From Isochrysis galbana (taxonomy: Eukaryota; Haptophyta; Isochrysidales; Isochrysidaceae), in NCBI GenBank assembly GCA_018136815.1, contig CM030932.1:3595790-3659789 (forward strand): DNA of 64,000 nt, read 5' to 3'. Made by a program: the position numbers and the translations under genes. This document shows, in pieces, positions 61,901-64,000 of this stretch. The notes under the pieces were generated by a model. It was not told where the DNA came from. It did no database searches and worked only from the letters and a program-made list of their open reading frames with translations. Within the stretch, counting starts at the first letter, position 1. Each line of letters opens with the position of its first letter.

Positions 61901-64000
61901 AAAATGCAAAAAAAAGAAGGATTTGAGCCGACGGCCGGTTTAAAAATCAAAAATAGGACGTGTACAAACTTGATCAAAAAACTGGACTCGAGAAATTACG
62001 ACCACGCATTAGAGAGAGACGTTTTCGTAGCACCCACCAAAATGCAAAAAAAAGAAGGATTTGAGCCGACGGCCGGTTTAAAAATCAAAAATAGGGCGTG
62101 TACAAACTTGATCAAAAAACTGGACTCGAGAAATTACGACCACGCATTAGAGAGAGACGTTTTCGTAGCACCCACCAAAATGCAAAAAAAGAAGGATTTG
62201 AGCCGACGGCCGGTTTAAAAATCAAAAATAGGACGTGTACAAACTTGATCAAAAAACTGGACTCGAGAAATTACGACCACGCATTAGAGAGAGACGTTTT
62301 CGTAGCACCCACCAAAATGCAAAAAAAAGAAGGATTTGAGCCGGCCGTCGGTTTAAAAATCAAAAATAGGGCGTGTACAAACTTGATCAAAAAACTGGAC
62401 TCGAGAAATTACGACCACGCATTAGAGAGAGACGTTTTCGTAGCACCCACCAAAATGCAAAAAAAAGAAGGATTTGAGCCGACGGCCGGTTTAAAAATCA
62501 AAAATAGGACGTGTACAAACTTGATCAAAAAACTGGACTCGAGAAATTACGACCACGCATTAGAGAGAGACGTTTTCGTAGCACCCACCAAAATGCAAAA
62601 AAAAGAAGGATTTGAGCCGACGGCCGGTTTAAAAATCAAAAATAGGACGTGTACAAACTTGATCAAAAAACTGGACTCGAGAAATTACGACCACGCATTA
62701 GAGAGAGACGTTTTCGTAGCACCCACCAAAATGCAAAAAAAAGAAGGATTTGAGCCGACGGCCGGTTTAAAAATCAAAAATAGGACGTGTACAAACTTGA
62801 TCAAAAAACTGGACTCGAGAAATTACGACCACGCATTAGAGAGAGACGTTTTCGTAGCACCCACCAAAATGCAAAAAAAGAAGGATTTGAGCCGACGGCC
62901 GGTTTAAAAATCAAAAATAGGACGTGTACAAACTTGATCAAAAAACTGGACTCGAGAAATTACGACCACGCATTAGAGAGAGACGTTTTCGTAGCACCCA
63001 CCAAAATGCAAAAAAAAGAAGGATTTGAGCCGGCCGTCGGTTTAAAAATCAAAAATAGGGCGTGTACAAACTTGATCAAAAAACTGGACTCGAGAAATTA
63101 CGACCACGCATTGGAGAGAGACGTTTTCGTAGCACCCACCAAAATGCAAAAAAAAGAAGGATTTGAGCCGGCCGTCGGTTTAAAAATCAAAAATAGGACG
63201 TGTACAAACTTGATCAAAAAACTGGACTCGAGAAATTACGACCACGCATTAGAGAGAGACGTTTTCGTAGCACCCACCAAAATGCAAAAAAAAGAAGGAT
63301 TTGAGCCGGCCGTCGGTTTAAAAATCAAAAATAGGGCGTGTACAAACTTGATCAAAAAACTGGACTCGAGAAATTACGACCACGCATTGGAGAGAGACGT
63401 TTTCGTAGCACCCACCAAAATGCAAAAAAAAGAAGGATTTGAGCCGGCCGTCGGTTTAAAAATCAAAAATAGGACGTGTACAAACTTGATCAAAAAACTG
63501 GACTCGAGAAATTACGACCACGCATTAGAGAGAGACGTTTTCGTAGCACCCACCAAAATGCAAAAAAAAGAAGGATTTGAGCCGGCCGTCGGTTTAAAAA
63601 TCAAAAATAGGACGTGTACAAACTTGATCAAAAAACTGGACTCGAGAAATTACGACCACGCATTGGAGAGAGACGTTTTCGTAGCACCCACCAAAATGCA
63701 AAAAAAAGAAGGATTTGAGCCGGCCGTCGGTTTAAAAATCAAAAATAGGACGTGTACAAACTTGATCAAAAAACTGGACTCGAGAAATTACGACCACGCA
63801 TTAGAGAGAGACGTTTTCGTAGCACCCACCAAAATGCAAAAAAAAGAAGGATTTGAGCCGACGGCCGGTTTAAAAATCAAAAATAGGGCGTGTACAAACT
63901 TGATCAAAAAACTGGACTCGAGAAATTACGACCACGCATTAGAGAGAGACGTTTTCGTAGCACCCACCAAAATGCAAAAAAAGAAGGATTTGAGCCGACG
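55963..64000 (+). repeat. Mitochondrial tandem array, copy 3 (forward)
   Basis: Same A and B modules, running off the window end. The first part (55963-58330) has many small deletions, for example a truncated A at about 56385-56425. From about 58500 on, it tracks 48000-53500 of copy 2 module by module with offsets of 10500 and then about 10636 bp, so copy 3 has one additional B module near 60270. The B-only section starts at 61103. Confidence 0.95.

Overview
The window is a composite eukaryotic scaffold. It has a GC-rich nuclear segment (1-24500), then three blocks of AT-rich mitochondrial DNA separated by runs of exactly 100 N (24501-24600, 41434-41533, 54983-55082). The abrupt change of composition, genetic code and gene type at the first gap suggests mis-scaffolded nuclear and organellar contigs rather than one natural molecule. 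A haptophyte alga (Prymnesiophyceae) is the best guess. The reasons are an alga-like mitochondrial gene set with rps3, rps12, atp4 and atp8, UGA read as Trp, a very GC-rich nuclear genome full of microsatellites, and a cell-surface-type gene built from ALTSLDIPQL repeats. This is inference; no taxonomic search was possible.

Nuclear part: two unassigned minus-strand ORFs (1311-2339 and 3475-4221) flank a 75-bp tandem repeat. A four-exon WNK-type kinase with long Gln/Pro-rich tails lies at 6026-12253 (minus). A large low-complexity tract follows: G and C runs, then a GA/GAGAGTA array, poly-C, and a TACTCTC array (12480-15583). Decayed LINE-type reverse-transcriptase fragments (15590-17717) sit between two arrays of the same 7-bp repeat. 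A second multi-exon minus-strand gene (19058-23644) has a signal-peptide exon, seventeen consecutive 69-nt exons each encoding one 23-residue repeat, and a Ser/Pro-rich stalk with a Cys-containing tail.

Mitochondrial part: 31458-41433 carries, all on the minus strand and in transcription order, nad5 (3' end only), a class-II tRNA-like gene, atp4, rps12, trnV, atp6, atp8, trnA, a spacer of about 1 kb with a hairpin, cob, nad3, trnI, trnP, trnG, trnD, rps3, nad4, trnM and cox1 (lacking its N-terminal part). These genes encode subunits of complexes I, III, IV and V and the small ribosomal subunit. atp6 and atp8 each carry an apparent 1-nt frameshift. Downstream of cox1 is a huge tandem array built from 243-bp (A) and 138-bp (B) modules. 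The array appears three times: 24601-31457 (reverse), 41534-54020 and 55963-64000 (forward). The second copy ends in an AT-only repeat region. The third is preceded by a second, indel-bearing fragment of cox1.

The most striking structures are the one-repeat-per-exon array of the nuclear surface-type gene, the modular mitochondrial array with an 11-bp GC core that occurs in both orientations, and the missing 5' end of cox1.
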